Assembly (NCBI GenBank): GCA_035582835.1
Contig: JAYKAV010002009.1
Coordinates: 250,634-314,633 of the forward strand
Direction: 5' to 3'
Source of the DNA: Phoebastria nigripes
Lineage: Eukaryota > Chordata > Aves > Procellariiformes > Diomedeidae
Length of the DNA stretch: 64,000 nt
The translations under genes and the position numbers were made by a program. The notes under the pieces were generated by a model. It saw only the letters and a list, made by a program, of their open reading frames with translations. It had not been told where the DNA came from and did no database searches. Shown piece by piece: positions 39,873 to 54,565 of the stretch; positions within the stretch are counted from its first letter, which is position 1; every line of letters begins with the position of its first letter.

Positions 39873-42800
39873 AATAGTCATCTATTCCCTGCCTGAGCGT
39901 CTCACAATGCAGAAATTCCTGTGAGTATAAAAAGTATTATGAAGGGAGCACGCTTCTCACACAATTTGCATGATTTCAGAACAATATTCAATAGGCTGCT
40001 TTGTCATCAAGGAAAGCTAAAGTTAGCTAAAAAGGGCAAGGTTTCATTTTCACCTGTGAGATTACGGAGTGCAAGCATGGCGAGTCAGAGCTCTTCAATT
40101 CTCCTGGAAAACCAGGAGCAGAGAGAGTGCACAGGGCTGCAATATACTTACTTCTGAAGGATTAATTAACAGTGAAGTATCATAAAGGACTGGGGGAGGG
40201 GAAGCCCTTGATTCACGTTCATCTTAGAATACATTTTCTTTAAATCACTTCCCTTGTGTAATTATACATACATTACAGATAATGTTCTTGTACTCGATTT
40301 GCCTTGCTATAAAATGGCAATGTAAACATTTTCCTCCTCCTTAATATCTTTGGAATCAAAGTTATTATCTGAAGAGAAGTATCCTGGGGAACAGTATTCA
40401 ATACAACAAACAATTCTTCATCTGTATTTACTTTCTTTTTAAAACATTAAAGAGGAAGGAAGGGAGCAGAAAGAGTCAAGGTCAAGTCCTACATAAATAT
40501 CAGCTTGAATATGCGATTCCCGCTCCCATTACCTTGTACTGTTTCATTACTGTGTCTGATGGACGTGTACTATCAGTAAACTGCAGTTTAAGTTTCCAGG
40601 CTGCTGTTTTGTCCTGAGTTCCCATAAAAAGAAAAATTGTAAGTGCCATCTGTTTCTGAACAATTAGCTAAGTCACCATTCTGACACAGGTATCCTGAAA
40701 AATGACAGCCCTTCCTTCCTGCATGAATTAGATGCCAGTGGAAACTAAATCCACAGCAGTAAAAAGCAAATTTATTGATCCCACCATGCTTCTCCCAGTC
40801 TTTTGGTGACCTGTCACAAACTTCTTCCCCAACATCAAGATCCTTGGTGTGCATTCTCAGCAGAAGATGCTTTGACCGGCAGCACAGCCGGCAGGCCTGC
40901 GATGCGCTCATGGCTGGTTGGGATGAGCTTAAGTACCAGCCCTGGGAAAACAAAATCCACGAGTTGATGGCAGCCCAATGACACTAGAAGATCCCCTTCA
41001 ATTACGGCTTCCCTCCCTGTACCAACAGCACGGCATAAAGCCACCACAGTGCTATATTCCATCTATCAAACACGTATGACGTTTAACTTTTAGGACAGAA
41101 GACTAAGAAAAATCCTCTTAGAAAAACCTCTGCTAAAACATTTTTAATTGCTGAATTTTTCTTACCTTCTTACTCTTCTTACCAGAGAGTTGTTGCAGCG
41201 AAGAGGAGAATTTGGAGAGGATTCCTAAATAAATCCATTCACCTTTACAGCCTCAGAACAGTAACCGATCTGCGTATTTATTAGGCATATATTGTGAGCA
41301 CACAGGCACACACACCTGCTGTTGGGCCACAATAAATGCCTAGAACATCACCTAACACCACTGATGAGCATTACGTTGCACACTGGACACAGGAGGAATG
41401 AATGGCCACCATACACGGCTTGCAAAAGGAAAGAGCCGAGTAAGGAAAATTAATTGGAAGCCTGAGGGTATAAAAGAGGAGAAAGTTTTGAAGAAACTCA
41501 TTGTTTGTTCTCTTTAACACTGGAATAATGTAAATACTGAGAAAAATAACAAAAAGAATAGAATTGAAGTTAATTTTCAGAAGACACGAATTCCCTCGAG
41601 TTGACTGACAAATAACACAGTCTATTTTCTCACCTCCTTTTTTTCTTTAATGGGATTCAAATAATCAATTATTCAATTACAACAATTTCCCCACCCAGCT
41701 TTCTATTATTTCAGTTAAAGTGAACAAAGCACAGGATGACCTTAATTGCACACGATGCTGATTTTGATTCAAACAAAAAGTATAAAATGAGTGCACCATG
41801 AAGCATTACGTAGTAAACACATTTATAAACAAACAATCATAAAGCCTCAAATCCCCATTTATTACAGTCCAACTGTCTGCTTCCAGGTCAAGTCTAAGCC
41901 ACAATACAATTCCTCGCAACCCTCCACGATCACCTCACAGAGTTGTTGTTTGCACAGCTCACTCTGCCNGAGTATCCAAACTTTTGCTCGTATACCTACT
42001 TTATCGATTCTGAGGTGATATTGTACAAAAAAAGAAGAGGCAGGGTATGGCACAGTTACGCAGACCAGCTCACGAGTGCAAAGCAGCAGACAAAAGCCCC
42101 CACCAATACACTCAAGCCCCCAAATTACTGTCCAGCTCTTGCTGGTGATGAGCTTCCCTATCTCAAAAGGAGATTAAAAAAAGGGCAGTATTCTTAACAA
42201 CAATAAAAATCAAAAGCTTTCTGAAGGGTATTAATCGCCCTAGCAGAAGGTTGTCCGTAAAACCCTGCATCAATCCTCTTATAGGTTTGACTTTGAAAAA
42301 ATTACCTGATCACATACTCTTTTCTGCCACGGGACCTTTTGTTGTTCTATGCAAAAGATGGATGGCAGTTACTGAACGAGCAGCTATTCAATATTTTGTT
42401 TTATTCTTATTGTTAGCTCCATGGCCCCATGCATTATTCACTGCACGCTATGCAAACTAATCTCCACAGAGAGGATTATTAATTTCCTCTCAGATTTCTC
42501 TACAGCTACAGAATTTCTGTTCCTTCACAAACATTCACAGATGCGCTCACCACTGGGGTCAACCCTTCCCCTTTTAGGGACTCAAAGAGAGCTTAAGGGA
42601 AGATACCCGTGTTAACTCCATGATCCCCATTTGAAGCACCCAGGGATTTTCAGGGTCCTCAGGAATCTGTATCAATCCCACACGTTGCAAACACGGTGGC
42701 ACCGATTTCAGCTGCAGCCATGACTTCTAAAGCCCTTTTGGATGTAACATCCAGGGCCTCAATTCAGGGCCCGCTGGGGTAACAGCAGGGCTCACCGGCC

Positions 42801-42948
42801 AAATCTTGGCTTAAACAACTTACCCAGAATCATTCGGGAACTTTGATGCAGAAATAAGACATCACATGCTTAACACTCCTCCTCTCTCTGACTGATACAT
42901 TATCCACTGTTTTAGCACCTGCAAATCATACACGGCACTTGTAGTTGG

Positions 42949-42980
42949 GTGGTTTTTTTTTTTTGTTCGTTGGTTTTTTT
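42949..42980. repeat. T/G-rich low-complexity tract
   Basis: Short T-run-rich tract with scattered G. Confidence 0.7.
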
Positions 42981-44576
42981 AAATACTGTACTCCCTATTT
43001 GCCCCCAGGTTAGATCAAGTCTGAACACAGATTTGGGGAGGGGAGTGGGAGGAATCTGGAGGGGGACATGATGCAGTCATGCAATCTTGAATTCACCATA
43101 ATGCTGCTGATATTTAATAGATATGCAACAGATATTTAATCAGATGAATCAAAAACAGTTGAGAAGCATTAGTATGTGTTAACATCACTTACACTTATTA
43201 TATGCTAAATACAGCATTCTCTCTTTTTCTCACTATACCTCCTCCTCCTCTTCTCCCTCTTCAACAGCATTACAAGAAAGTTAGAAATTTAGAGGGGAAA
43301 AAAAGCCTGCAGTGGATTATTCAATTTGTTTTCTCATAGAGCGCAGTACTTTTTTCCCCTCTACAGAAGATATTCAATTATTTTGTCCTGTCTAAATTAA
43401 AAAGACTCAGGCACCATTTCCTTTGGGACACAATTCCACAACCTCATGGATCTGCAATAAGATTTTCCTAATGCTCAAAGTAAATTATTCTCTTGTTTTA
43501 ATCTCATTCTATTACTCTTGGTGCACGTTAAATAATCCTCCCTTCTTCCCCTTCCTTTCCTCTGAGGTGCTCTCCCTTTCACAGCTCTATTCTCAGTTAC
43601 AGGTCCAGAAGCTAAATGTATTTAGATATTGTAAATCTTTGCTCAAAAGTGGAGAAACCGCTGTCACTTGTAGGCACTCAATACTTTAATTTATCACTCT
43701 CAGGAATAAGATGATGTTCAGGGCTGAGGGGAATATTCCAGAGAGAAAAGAAATCCCAGACATACACTTTTTTTAAACTACATACACAGCAGGTGGCATA
43801 TTCTGCCTTTAGTGCACTTGCTTCTTTTCAAATTCATATTCAGTTGCATGCAAATATGCTGTCAATTGTCAGTTCTCTCAAAATCTCAGCATTAATCACT
43901 CCCAGATTTCTCTCACCCACTCGAAATAACTTGGTATACATTTACTCTGGATCTATATTGCAATACTTCCCAAGATTGGGGCTAAATTTCTGCCTATGAT
44001 TCTTAACTCTGACATTATTTCTCCACTTTGCAGTTCTTTCAAGTTTACTTTCACTAAGAAAAACTTACGAAGGAACTACTTCTAAGTTTCTTCTGAACTT
44101 TAATGGAAATTGTATCTGAAGTCTGATCCTGATGAGTAATCTTTCTGCCATCCCCTATACTACGAGGAAGCATGTTATGGGTAAGTCATTACATACTATA
44201 TAATCCAAACACTCATTTTGTACTTTCTTCAGAAATTTTGACATGAATTACACTTGGCAAGCAGGATACACTGCAAACTCGTATCATGTATTGATAATGC
44301 TTCTGTTGCTTCCTGCATGCTCCAGGTCCCAAACTTCTGCAAGTCACCCTGAAGTCAGTAACCACTGGGAATATGCTAAGTGACACAAAGAAATTTAGTG
44401 CTTCTTTCAGTGAAACGCTTNTTCTCATTTATTTAGTATTCTGTTAACAATAGAAGCTGATCAGGCACAGAGCTTTTTGGGACGGTGGGGGGAAATAACA
44501 CTTTTCTGCTTTCTTGCCATGAGAGCTCTTCACATCAACACAGGCATAGGAACCACTGGAAGGAAGAGAAAGCCTC

Positions 44577-44651
44577 TTAAAAAAACAAAACAAACAAACA
44601 AAAAAAACCCAACAACAACAACAAAAAAACCACCCAAAAAAACCCAACCCA
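44577..44651. repeat. A/C-rich low-complexity tract
   Basis: AAAC, AAC and ACCC units over about 75 bp; complement type of the T/G-rich tracts. Confidence 0.8.
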
Positions 44652-47364
44652 GGGGAGTGATTTAACATAGACAACTGCCGAGTGACCTTCAGACACCACC
44701 AAGACTTTGTTCCAGAACATTACTTCTCAGCCATTTTGAGAAATAATTTTGTATTAGTGCTAGAAAAGCAAAGTACAAGAGTAAAACAGATGTCCAATGC
44801 AGCTATACTCAGTATGCTGATTCTTTACACTAAACATGCACAGAAANGTAAATAAGCACATTATAGAACATCAAAAACTTTGGCACACAAAAAAGCTTTT
44901 TAATAAAAGATGCAAAGTTGAGAGTTTACTTTAAGAGGGATATTTTTGCTTGGTAGGTTCATGTAAGGACAATTAATTATACTTTCTTATTTTTGCAGGC
45001 TCTGGCCTTGGCAGTCTCCAGCGTTATCCCTGTGCCAACAGAGACAGCGTGTTTGTTTATATCCAAGCTTTCCGCTTCTCTGATTATTGCTACCACGTGC
45101 CGATATCTGTTAGTACATACACCATCTCCCATTTTTTAATCATAAAAATATATTTACTGTTTGTCTAGGAGACCCTGTTGCTAACAAAAATAATTTATTC
45201 AGGAAGCTGAAGCAGTGTTTTCACCACCATTTTCATAGTAGAAATCCCTTTTAAAAGTACATGCGAGACTCCCTACAAGATTTATTGAAACCTATCACTT
45301 TGTACTAGATTATATAGATTTTACAGATTTTTTTCCAATTCATGCTGGAATGTTCAAATCTCAAGAACCTGCAGGGGAACCACTCGTTTTAGAATGGCTG
45401 TTTTCTTAAAAATTGATTTTCGGATCACATTTGTGGAAACTTTTCAACTGGTCCTAGGTTTAATGAAATCTTCCCCCCCCCCCATCCCCACAGAAATTAG
45501 GTAGCGGGTCCAGTTCAACTAGGCAGCATCCAAACAGTCAGCAGCATCCCCAGCAATAACTATCTGCGTGCGTTTGTATGCAGGAGTACCACGAAATAAC
45601 TGTCTGGATTGCCGGCAAGCAATGCGGCCGTCGCTGCCTCTTCACCTGCCTTTTGCAGGCAGGACAAGGGGAGCGCTGCAGGGTGCCCTCCCAGAGATCC
45701 ACCTACCCTAAAGGGAACGAGTCAGTGCTGGCAACCAGCAGCCAGGCCAGAGGAGCAGGGAGAGCTGGAAGTTGCCAGTCGGAAAGTCAGATTTATCAGA
45801 AGGTTACGTCCTGTTTAGTCAGAGCCAATAATGCAACAAAAAAGGTCTGCCTCAAACCAACACTGAACTTCAAAAAAAAAAAAAAAAATTTTTAAAGGGA
45901 AGGAGCAAAGATGAGCAATTGGCTTTAGCTTGCTCATGGACCTAATGACTTCTGGACATTTAATTTTGTTTGGCTGCTGTGAAAAACTGTGCATCACATC
46001 TGGGCTGCCNGGCACAGGCTCCAAGCCGAGCCCAGCGACGTGCTAAGGTACCCAGGCATAGCTGCTATCCCGATGAGCTGCTCTGGTACAGACAGGGATG
46101 GAGAGCAATGTATTTCAGAGGGCAAACATATCAAAGGCTTCTCCTTTTGCCTGCTTATTCTTTTTCATTTTACTGAAATAAACAGCATGCAACTGTAGTG
46201 TGAACACAGGAACAGATCTCTGAAATATCAGCCGAGGTGGAGTAACAACAGGGAAAACTGCATCTGTCATGTTTTAGGCTCTTAAAATATTGGCGAGTGG
46301 CAAATTTAACATAAAAATCTCATATGCTTTTCTAAGCAAACCTAGAATGGGTTACTAGTCAATTCAAAATATTCATAATCAGAAGATATATGCTCAACCA
46401 GTTTGAGAAAACGTCATGGTAAAATTAAGGAAGGACAATGAAAACTAGGCACTGCAGCCCACGTTTCAGCCTAAGGACCAAAATTTGCAGCCACGAGCTA
46501 CCTAGCAATAACTTTGGCTGACAGTTAACTTACAGGAAGGGAGACAACAGAGATGATGGCAGCGACAGCCATCCTCCCAGTCTGCGAGCGTCAGGAACAG
46601 CAGCCAATTTCTGAACTTTATTTTATGTCTGCTTCCTCACTCTTTCTATCCTGTCAGGCTCCTCTTACCTTTCACATTTCTTTTGATACTTGCTCCCTTC
46701 CTCTTCCTACTGCTACAATCTCATCATCCTNGCCTTCCCATCACCTTCTCCATAACTAACCCCCCATCCAAACACGCCAGCATCTCGTCAGCTGCCACCC
46801 TTGCTGCTTGGCTGCGACGCTGCTCCCGTTTCTTCTGTTGTTCCTCTCTTGTACAACTGCAAGAGGAAAATGTTCTTCAGGGTACAAAAAATGAGTCATT
46901 TGTGCTTCTGAAGCNTTTAACACAGTTGGCTCTTCAGATGTTTCAAAGTTACTATACAATAAAGCAACCACATTAGGTTTAGTAAACAATAAAGAGGAAA
47001 AAAAGGACTTTCTATTANCGATGCTTGCTAGGAGAGAGGACTTGATACCGTTACAAACTGACAATTGCCTATCAAGTCCAGAATGAGAAGGAAGGTAACA
47101 AGCTCTTCTGCTCAGCCAGCTTACAAACACACCCAAGCTAAAGGCTAGAGAAAGGGGGCCCCCCCACCAGAACAGAAATGCAGGTACATACACCTCTTGC
47201 AAACAGGTGGACTTGCATGGAAAACGCTAGAAATAGCTGGTGAACGTTTATATTGGTGCTTTTCAGTTCTTAGGAACAAAGAGAGAGAACCAAGCAGTAA
47301 AAATTCTTGACACCAACCCAATGCAGTCAAGTGTGGAGTTATATATACACAGCCTCTTGGCTTA

Positions 47365-47453
47365 GGTTTTTTTGGCGGGTTTGGGGGGGATTTTTGGTTT
47401 TTTGGTGTTTTTTTGTTGTTGGTGGTGGTGGTTTTGGGGTTGTTTTTGTTTTA
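47365..47453. repeat. T/G-rich tract with G runs
   Basis: About 90 bp almost wholly T and G, including a GGGGGGG run near 47,383-47,389 and a GGTGGTGGTGG segment near 47,421-47,431. It has modest quadruplex potential on the plus strand. Confidence 0.8.
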
Positions 47454-50274
47454 AATAGACCTCTTTCAGCCACACACCTCTGAAAAAATATCAAAACGTG
47501 AAACGTTTCCCTGAGAAACAACTGACTGTGATAGAAATACATTACACTTTACAGTTTCATCAACAACCGTTTCTATTAGAGCACTGAATTCACACCTAGA
47601 AATGCAGAATAAGATTGTGGCCGCCAACACATAAATGGGTGCGCACTGGCAGAAAATCCCTATTCTGGAGAGATGAACCATCAGGCGCAGCAGCTTCCCA
47701 TCTTGCTGACAGAAGTGCTCTTCTGCTTATCCAGCAAATACTGCTGCAATTCCAGTAAGCGTATTTCGAAAGGAAGAAAACCCCATCTAAAGCAGTCAAA
47801 TTGCTTTAATTCCCTTCTTCCTCCCCCACTTCATCTTCACGCCCTACTTCTCCCTAGGTGGTCACAACCACACGCGCTTTCTGCCAAGCAACGCTTCTAC
47901 CAATCTTCATTGTCTTCTCAAATAAACAAAACCACGTGGCACCGATACCNTTCTCAACTCCATGCTTTTTCATTAAAAAAAGAACCTGAAAGCCCACTGC
48001 ACATAATTGCTTTATTTGCCTATTTAGGTCTTTTTTTCCTATTTGCAAAGCTTCCCCCTCTGTTATTGAGGAGCTGACCTTTGAGTCGATACCCAGGGAA
48101 TGAAGATTCACACACGCGCAGATTAACGTCATTCCAGTAACAGTGACAAATTCAGCAGTACTGGAGTCAAAAGCACAACATTTCGAGAATATCATCATCC
48201 CCAGTACAGTGCGAAGGCCTACTTCTGCTCAAGCAGGTAATGATATTTTCTTCAAATTCAAAGAGAGAAGGATTCATCCCCAACATAAAAATGGATGAAC
48301 CCTGGATTAAGTTGTAATACTCTTGATATTGTTGTTCTTTACATTGCAGAGGACAAGTAGTGAAACAGCCCTCCTTTGCTCAGCGTACAGCTGAATGCTT
48401 CCCAGCCATTTAACATAGCCACTACCCGGGAATGAAGCAGAGATTACGACAAGGACGTACGTGAAAAAAGCGTGGTAAACTGTATCCTCTGTTACGTCGG
48501 ATCTGAAGCTGTTTCAGCTAACAAAACATGAGATATGGGATACTTTGAGCATTTCCAGTACAAAGGAAGCGGCATAGCTGAATAAAGAGGTTTGCACAGC
48601 CGTAGGTTGCTCAGGCTGCAGCACTGATCTGTGCCCACACAACATCATCAGCTGTCAAACCCCACAGCCTTTCTGAGAGATGAACTCAAAAAATACCAAG
48701 GAACGAGAGCCAGGTCCCATCCTCCCAAAATTCACAAGCAGCTCAATCATTCTTTGACTACGTGAGCTGCACCACTTCAAACCGTGGCAGATTTCACCAA
48801 GTTAGCTTGAATTCCCAAGCCCGCAGTCCCAGAGAGCTCTAGCTGGAGAAAAGAAGAAATCAAGCAGCTGTCCTTGGATTGATTTACAAGCACTAGTTAA
48901 AAGAAAACAAGAAAGCCAGAGGAGACCAAGCATTGAGCAGGTTCACTCTTCCTGGGGTTTCTTGTCCTATTTACCAGATCTTGTTCACAGGTGGATATGC
49001 TTGTGCTCCCCAGAATTACATCATCTTTACCAGTGGCATTAAACAACACTTACAGTCTTCTTTCTCCAAAGGTCCTTGTTTTCTTTAACTAACTTANCAG
49101 CATTTTCTTCTGGAACGTGCAATGCCCTGCCATCCAGCTTGCAAAGTATCCGACATCTCTGAACCATGGTATGATAGATAGATGTATTTATCGGATATTA
49201 AAAAAACAAGTGGTCTGATTAAATGATGTATAGTCTGATTAAGACATTGCAATTGTCTCTTCCACCATGAAGATATACGATCTTTAGAGCTTGCAATAAT
49301 CAACACTAGAAGCAATTGCTTGTTATGTAATTACGAGNGTACAGAAGGACAGGGCCAGGTTGTAAGAAGTCCTTTCTGATGCCATCAACAACATTCACCT
49401 TCTCTGCGTNTCTGCTTCAGGGTGCATGTAGGGTTGCTCCTTTTCCTTTGGGTTTGCCTGGAAAGAGCAGGGTGGTGGGCGGCAAGTGGCATTCAAAAGT
49501 AAGAGGCAACTTGGGGCCAGGAAGGTGGCAGGTCAAGAGATGGTTAAGGATTTCTCCCAAAAAGCAAATGTCATCTAAATGAAATGGTATCTAAGTAGTG
49601 CTAACCAGCACAAACAGGGAGAGCACCATCAGAAGAAAAATTACGAGTACCAGAAAAAAAAGTGACTCTTGGCCAAATATACTGGCTTAAATGAGCCAAG
49701 TAATACTGCTCCATAAAACATTCAGAAATACCATAAAAGCCAAGTGCACCATTCTCAAGAATGACAACACAGAGCCAAGAAGCGTCAACCCACGAGCGGA
49801 AGCGGAGCCCTCTGGTACCGAGGCAACGGGAGGCACAGGAGGCTTCTCCCATCGCAGCGGGAAATCTGGACTACAGCTTGGGTCAGTTTGTAACAGCAGG
49901 TGACCTCTATATGCTGCTGTTCTTTAAATTCTCTGCAAGGAAAGCCTCATCTATGAATGTACCTACGAGCACATTTTAGAAGCTTCATTACATATTTTAT
50001 CTATGCATTACAAGACACCGAGGAAACAGACTGAAGCAGTTTCCATAAAAAATTAAGAAATCTCTCTCTAAAGGACATATGCTTTATATAGCAATACACA
50101 CACGCACTCCTGCTGCTCATCACCCAAACATCATAAGAGTTTTTATGAATGTTAACTAGGCTTCAGTATTTCTGTAGCAAAACAGATAAGTATTATTGCT
50201 CTTATTGCTCACAGTAGTGAGCAAACCCATATATACCTCAATCAGATTTTGATAGGTGGATTTCAAACAGCATC

Positions 50275-50278
<4 letters not shown>

Positions 50279-50350
<72 letters not shown>
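50279..50350. repeat. T72 tract
   Basis: Seventy-two consecutive T bases. Flanks show no retroposed gene on the minus strand. Poly-Phe and poly-Lys frames through it are meaningless. Confidence 0.95.
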
Positions 50351-50354
<4 letters not shown>

Positions 50355-51104
50355 AGGGCCATGTTAAGTCAGTCTCAAATTTGCTCATTACCAAAATATT
50401 TAAGCTCTGGTGCTAACATTGCACACCTTTCCAATTCTACATTCAGCACTTTCCATTCAAGCAAAGAACAATACCTGCCAATACACATTCGTTTACCTAA
50501 TTTATAAAATTACAGTGAAGATTACCAGAGGCATAAAGCAACTATTATGGTAAATAACGAGGTTAAAAAACCCCCATACACATACAGAGAGAGCATCAGA
50601 GAGACACTGATCCTTCTATGCAGAATGTTATTCAAAAGAAGGATTGTCAGTGCAATGCTGAACAGATCAATTTATTTCCCTTTCTTCTCTCCACTTAACT
50701 AGATTTTATATACACACAAGTAATTGTTCCTATAAGAAACAACCCTCATCCATATCTTTTGAGGTTCACAAAGCCTCAGACCTACATCTTTACCACTATA
50801 CGAGTTTCCATGGTAACAGATGATGGTGCCTTCTAAAAAAATACTATAATAGTCTACAATAAGTGTCCCAAATCATTCCCATAATATTAATGGAAACCAG
50901 AGCACGTGGGCCTGCACATAGAGCATAACAGACTAAAAAAGTACAATTAAACAAGAAAAACAGAGCTGAGGGACTTTCAGAAGGCTAGATGGTAAAAAAG
51001 GGCTCTGCATTTGTAAAAGAGAAGGATTATCACTCAAGAGATTCACAAATGCTTTTATACACACAGTGACCTTTCATTGCCACTGTCCAAATAGGCAGTT
51101 TCAC

Positions 51105-51270
51105 AACATCACCTTTTTAATATTAATTGTTTATGTATTAGAAAACAAATCAAGCCAGCCAGGAATGAAAAATAAAGTTGAATTGTAGTGCTAATAGTTC
51201 CCCAGAGGGAGTGAAAAGCGATTATTGAGTTAAATGGCTGCATTGTTAACAATTGCCACAGAGTAGCTTG
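51105..51270. promoter_or_regulatory. Candidate conserved non-coding element with SOX-like palindrome
   Basis: A complex AT-rich stretch containing the perfect 12-bp palindrome ATTGTTAACAAT (51,242-51,253). This places two SOX-type ATTGTT/AACAAT sites head to head around a GTTAAC core. AATATTAATTG near its left end is homeodomain-like. Function is inferred only from motif content. Confidence 0.25.
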
Positions 51271-54200
51271 CTCAGAAACATCCATTTTTCATTGCCAATT
51301 TACTGACAGCAAAATCTGTGAGTAAATGAACTCCTAGTAAATGACTTAATCTTCCCCAAAAAGTTCCTTGCAGTTTGCTCCCTTGCTCCCCTTTCATCTT
51401 CCCTCTTCCCTGGACAAACCANGTGTAATGAACTATCAGTTGCCGTAACTTTATGATGTGGCAGCAGTCTTTGAAAGCAAACACATCCAAGCATTCAGGA
51501 GCTCTGCAATAGCGAAACAAGGAGCAGGATAATGAAAAAATTAAAACAAACATTGACATCAGAAGAAAAACAGGGGTCAAAGTAATCTGGTGTTCAGGTG
51601 AACAGTCCCAATGTAATCCCACTGTCCTACTTTCCCCCCAAATGCTTTTTCACAGCTGCAAATGACTTCAGTCTCTCTATTCTCCACTCTGTTGTGCTAA
51701 AAATGCACACAAAACAGACCGTAGCAAAGTGCACAGCAACTGCAAGAATACTCCACGTATTTGGTGGNAGAAAAACTGCACACGTGCTTTAAGGAAAAAA
51801 CTTCCCATAAGCAAAGTTCTTTAATTTCTGAAATCCTGAAAGAATCAGCAATTACCAGAATTACCTGGTGTTACTTCTGTCTCTTCTACGGGAAAGTAGA
51901 GGAATTAAATTAGTAGCTGACCCTAAAGCTAATGAAAAGTTTAGAACCTCAAAAGCATACCTTCAGTTATAAACAAATACCGAGACTGCACGCAACTGAA
52001 AGTAATTGCTGGGGAGAAAAGTTCTAAATAGAGCCATACAGAAATTACATGAAGTAGTTAAGTGTTAAACAGCTCCCTCAACATGAAACTAGGTATTCCA
52101 GGAAGAAGCCATCAGCGTTCTGCTGTCGCTCTGTAGTATTTCTAATTTTATATGTTGTGGATAATACGAAGAAGCAGCAGCAGCTGTGCAAGTCGGGTAG
52201 GAATTGAATACCGTTTTGTCTTGATTTGGGGCTTTCCTACTTCTCAGCCCAACTAACAGCTAAGAAAATAAATCAAAAAAACCCAGCCAACTTCTTGCAC
52301 AGTGATTTTTTTGGGATGTTTAACAAAAGGCTGCTGAATAAACGTGTTAGGCTTTGAAAAATAATTCAATCAGAAAGAGACAGGAGGTATTTGCATCCTA
52401 ATAGTTATGGAGACAGCACCACCTGATGGAAGATGCGAAAATGCACCGATGGCATTGACTGGAGTCTCTCCAAACTTCAATGAAAATTTAGAAACCAAGT
52501 GCATCTGAAAAGCTTTGCTTTTTACCATAAAAATATCAGCTATATGGACAGAGTCCAGACCACTACACTTCACGCCAGATATATAGTCCAAGAGGAGGAA
52601 ACTTTCTTTTAACTTCATTAAAAGAAGCAGCTCAGAAAACATTATTTATTAAAACCAGCTCCTCTTACTTTGAATGGTAAGGAATGCACTAAAATAGGAG
52701 GTGGAAGGTGATATTAATGATTAGGAAACCTCACGATCACTATTCCCCCTGAACTGATGATTAAAACAAAATATTTCATGGCTTTCTGAAAATAAGGAAG
52801 ACATCTGGCTAATCCCTAAATTTGCATGTGTTTAGCTCATACAGCTCACATTATATTGCTATTTCCCTCAAATACAAAGTGTTTTCTTCCCCCTTAAAAG
52901 TTTGCCATTTTCACAGAAAAGTCTTTTTTCTAAGCATCTGGCTAAATGATTCATCAAAAGCCAAGGATCTAATCTCAATTGATACAAGCGCCAAGAACAC
53001 GAAAACACAGTTGGAAGAGAAAGAAAAAGAAAAAAAAAAAAAAATCGCTCTACATCTTGCTTAATCAACGAACCAGCTATTTAACTAGGTTAGATTTCCC
53101 AGCCTTTCTAATAAATTTGCGGATCTGTGCAGTTGCCTAGCAATGTAAACAAGATACCACGGTGGTGTCAAACCGAGCGGGATCGATCACCACATCTACT
53201 TCACCGCGCTGAGCCGGGTCTCCTCTGCCTGCCTGGCCCTTCACACGCCAAACTTTCTTCCGAGCCCTACTGCACTGGAGAGATCAGTTAAAGGTATACC
53301 TAGTGCCCTGCCTGCACGCTCTGCATCTGCTACACTCTGCACTATTTCTGTTTTAAAGCAGCGAGACAAAGTCATTCGAGCTCTCAGTCTTAACTAAGAA
53401 AAAAAATCTTCCGCTGTTTGAGATGAACTAAACTTTGGCACGCCGGAGGTATGATACCAAGTCTCGAGCACTGAGATTTATCCCTACTAAGCGATGTTGC
53501 ACAAGGAATTTTTACTTGTCTTAAATATACAGATAGGGGAAAAAATGATTAAAAAAACCCTTAGAAAGCTAGATACATGAAGTCAGGAGAGAAGAAAGTT
53601 ACAACTGTTTATTTTTTAATATATAGAAAAACTGCAATGAGAAAATTAATGCCATATTAAAAATCCAAGGAAAAAACAAAGCCACACATATATTTGCTTT
53701 ACCCACAAAACAGCACAAGAGGAGAGAACTAGCTCCATAAGCACCTGTCATCTTCAAGTAATTCAAACTATGCCTAAAGGAACTTGTAGGAGGGGGGAAA
53801 ATAGCCGGCTACTATTAACGTACACATGCCAGGGAGCAAAGTATTCCTCAGCATCAGTGACAGAGAAAGTGACAACTGGGAAGGAGCCAGCCCGCGTAGC
53901 TGAGCCCCCCCCGAGAAAGTTACTTGAGCTGCGAGGTGGAAGGGGAGAAAAAAAAACTGCCACGAAACTTCAGAGAACAACCCCAAACCCCCTTTGCCTG
54001 GCTGGCGGAGAAAGGCAGCGACTCCTCCCGAGCCGCACATCCTTCGGAAGCTAACTCCTGCCCCGCGCTCGGGAAGACTGTTTACTACAAAAAGGACTCA
54101 AATGTCGCGCATCCAGGAACAAACAGGCGATGCGTCCATCTCCCGCCACACGCAGCTTCCCGAGGAGCGAGGCTCCCCAGCCCGAAGCACCCACGCTGCC

Positions 54201-54565
54201 GCTGGCCGCCGCCGGAGCCCCGCCGGCACGGCGGAGCGCGCCGCCAGCCAGCGCGGGCTCCGAGGCGCTGCCGGGCTCCGGCGGCGGGCACGCCTCGCTC
54301 TAGGNACCGACTTTGACCAAGGCTGCTCCTTCCCTCGCCCTCCGAGAGACGTTCCCATCCCCGCCCGCCCCGGGGCTTGCAGGGGGAGCTCCCTGCGAGG
54401 CCGAGGGGCTGGAGGCGAAGAGTTGAGGCTGCCGGGGAGAGCTGCCTGCCCCGGGGCTCGCACGCCCCGCAGCGGGGGGACGCGCCGGGGGCCGGGGGAG
54501 CCGGGCAGGGGAGCCGGGGGAGCGGGCAGCCTCGGCGGGGCTGCGGGCGGGCTGGGCGCACTCAC

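Larger units (their letters stand above)
39873..53899. other. AT-rich non-coding DNA, inferred intron 1 (right part)
   Basis: Contains the T72 tract and low-complexity tracts listed separately. A 121-codon, Cys-rich minus-strand frame at 40,588-40,953 and a 148-codon frame at 46,756-47,202 match no family I know and lack splice or start evidence. Parts look like candidate conserved enhancers (see findings). Confidence 0.55.

Noticed and set aside
40588..40953. 121-codon minus-strand frame with several cysteines
   Set aside because: Considered as an exon because it is on the gene strand, but it matches no family I know and lacks a MAM, Ig or fibronectin signature.
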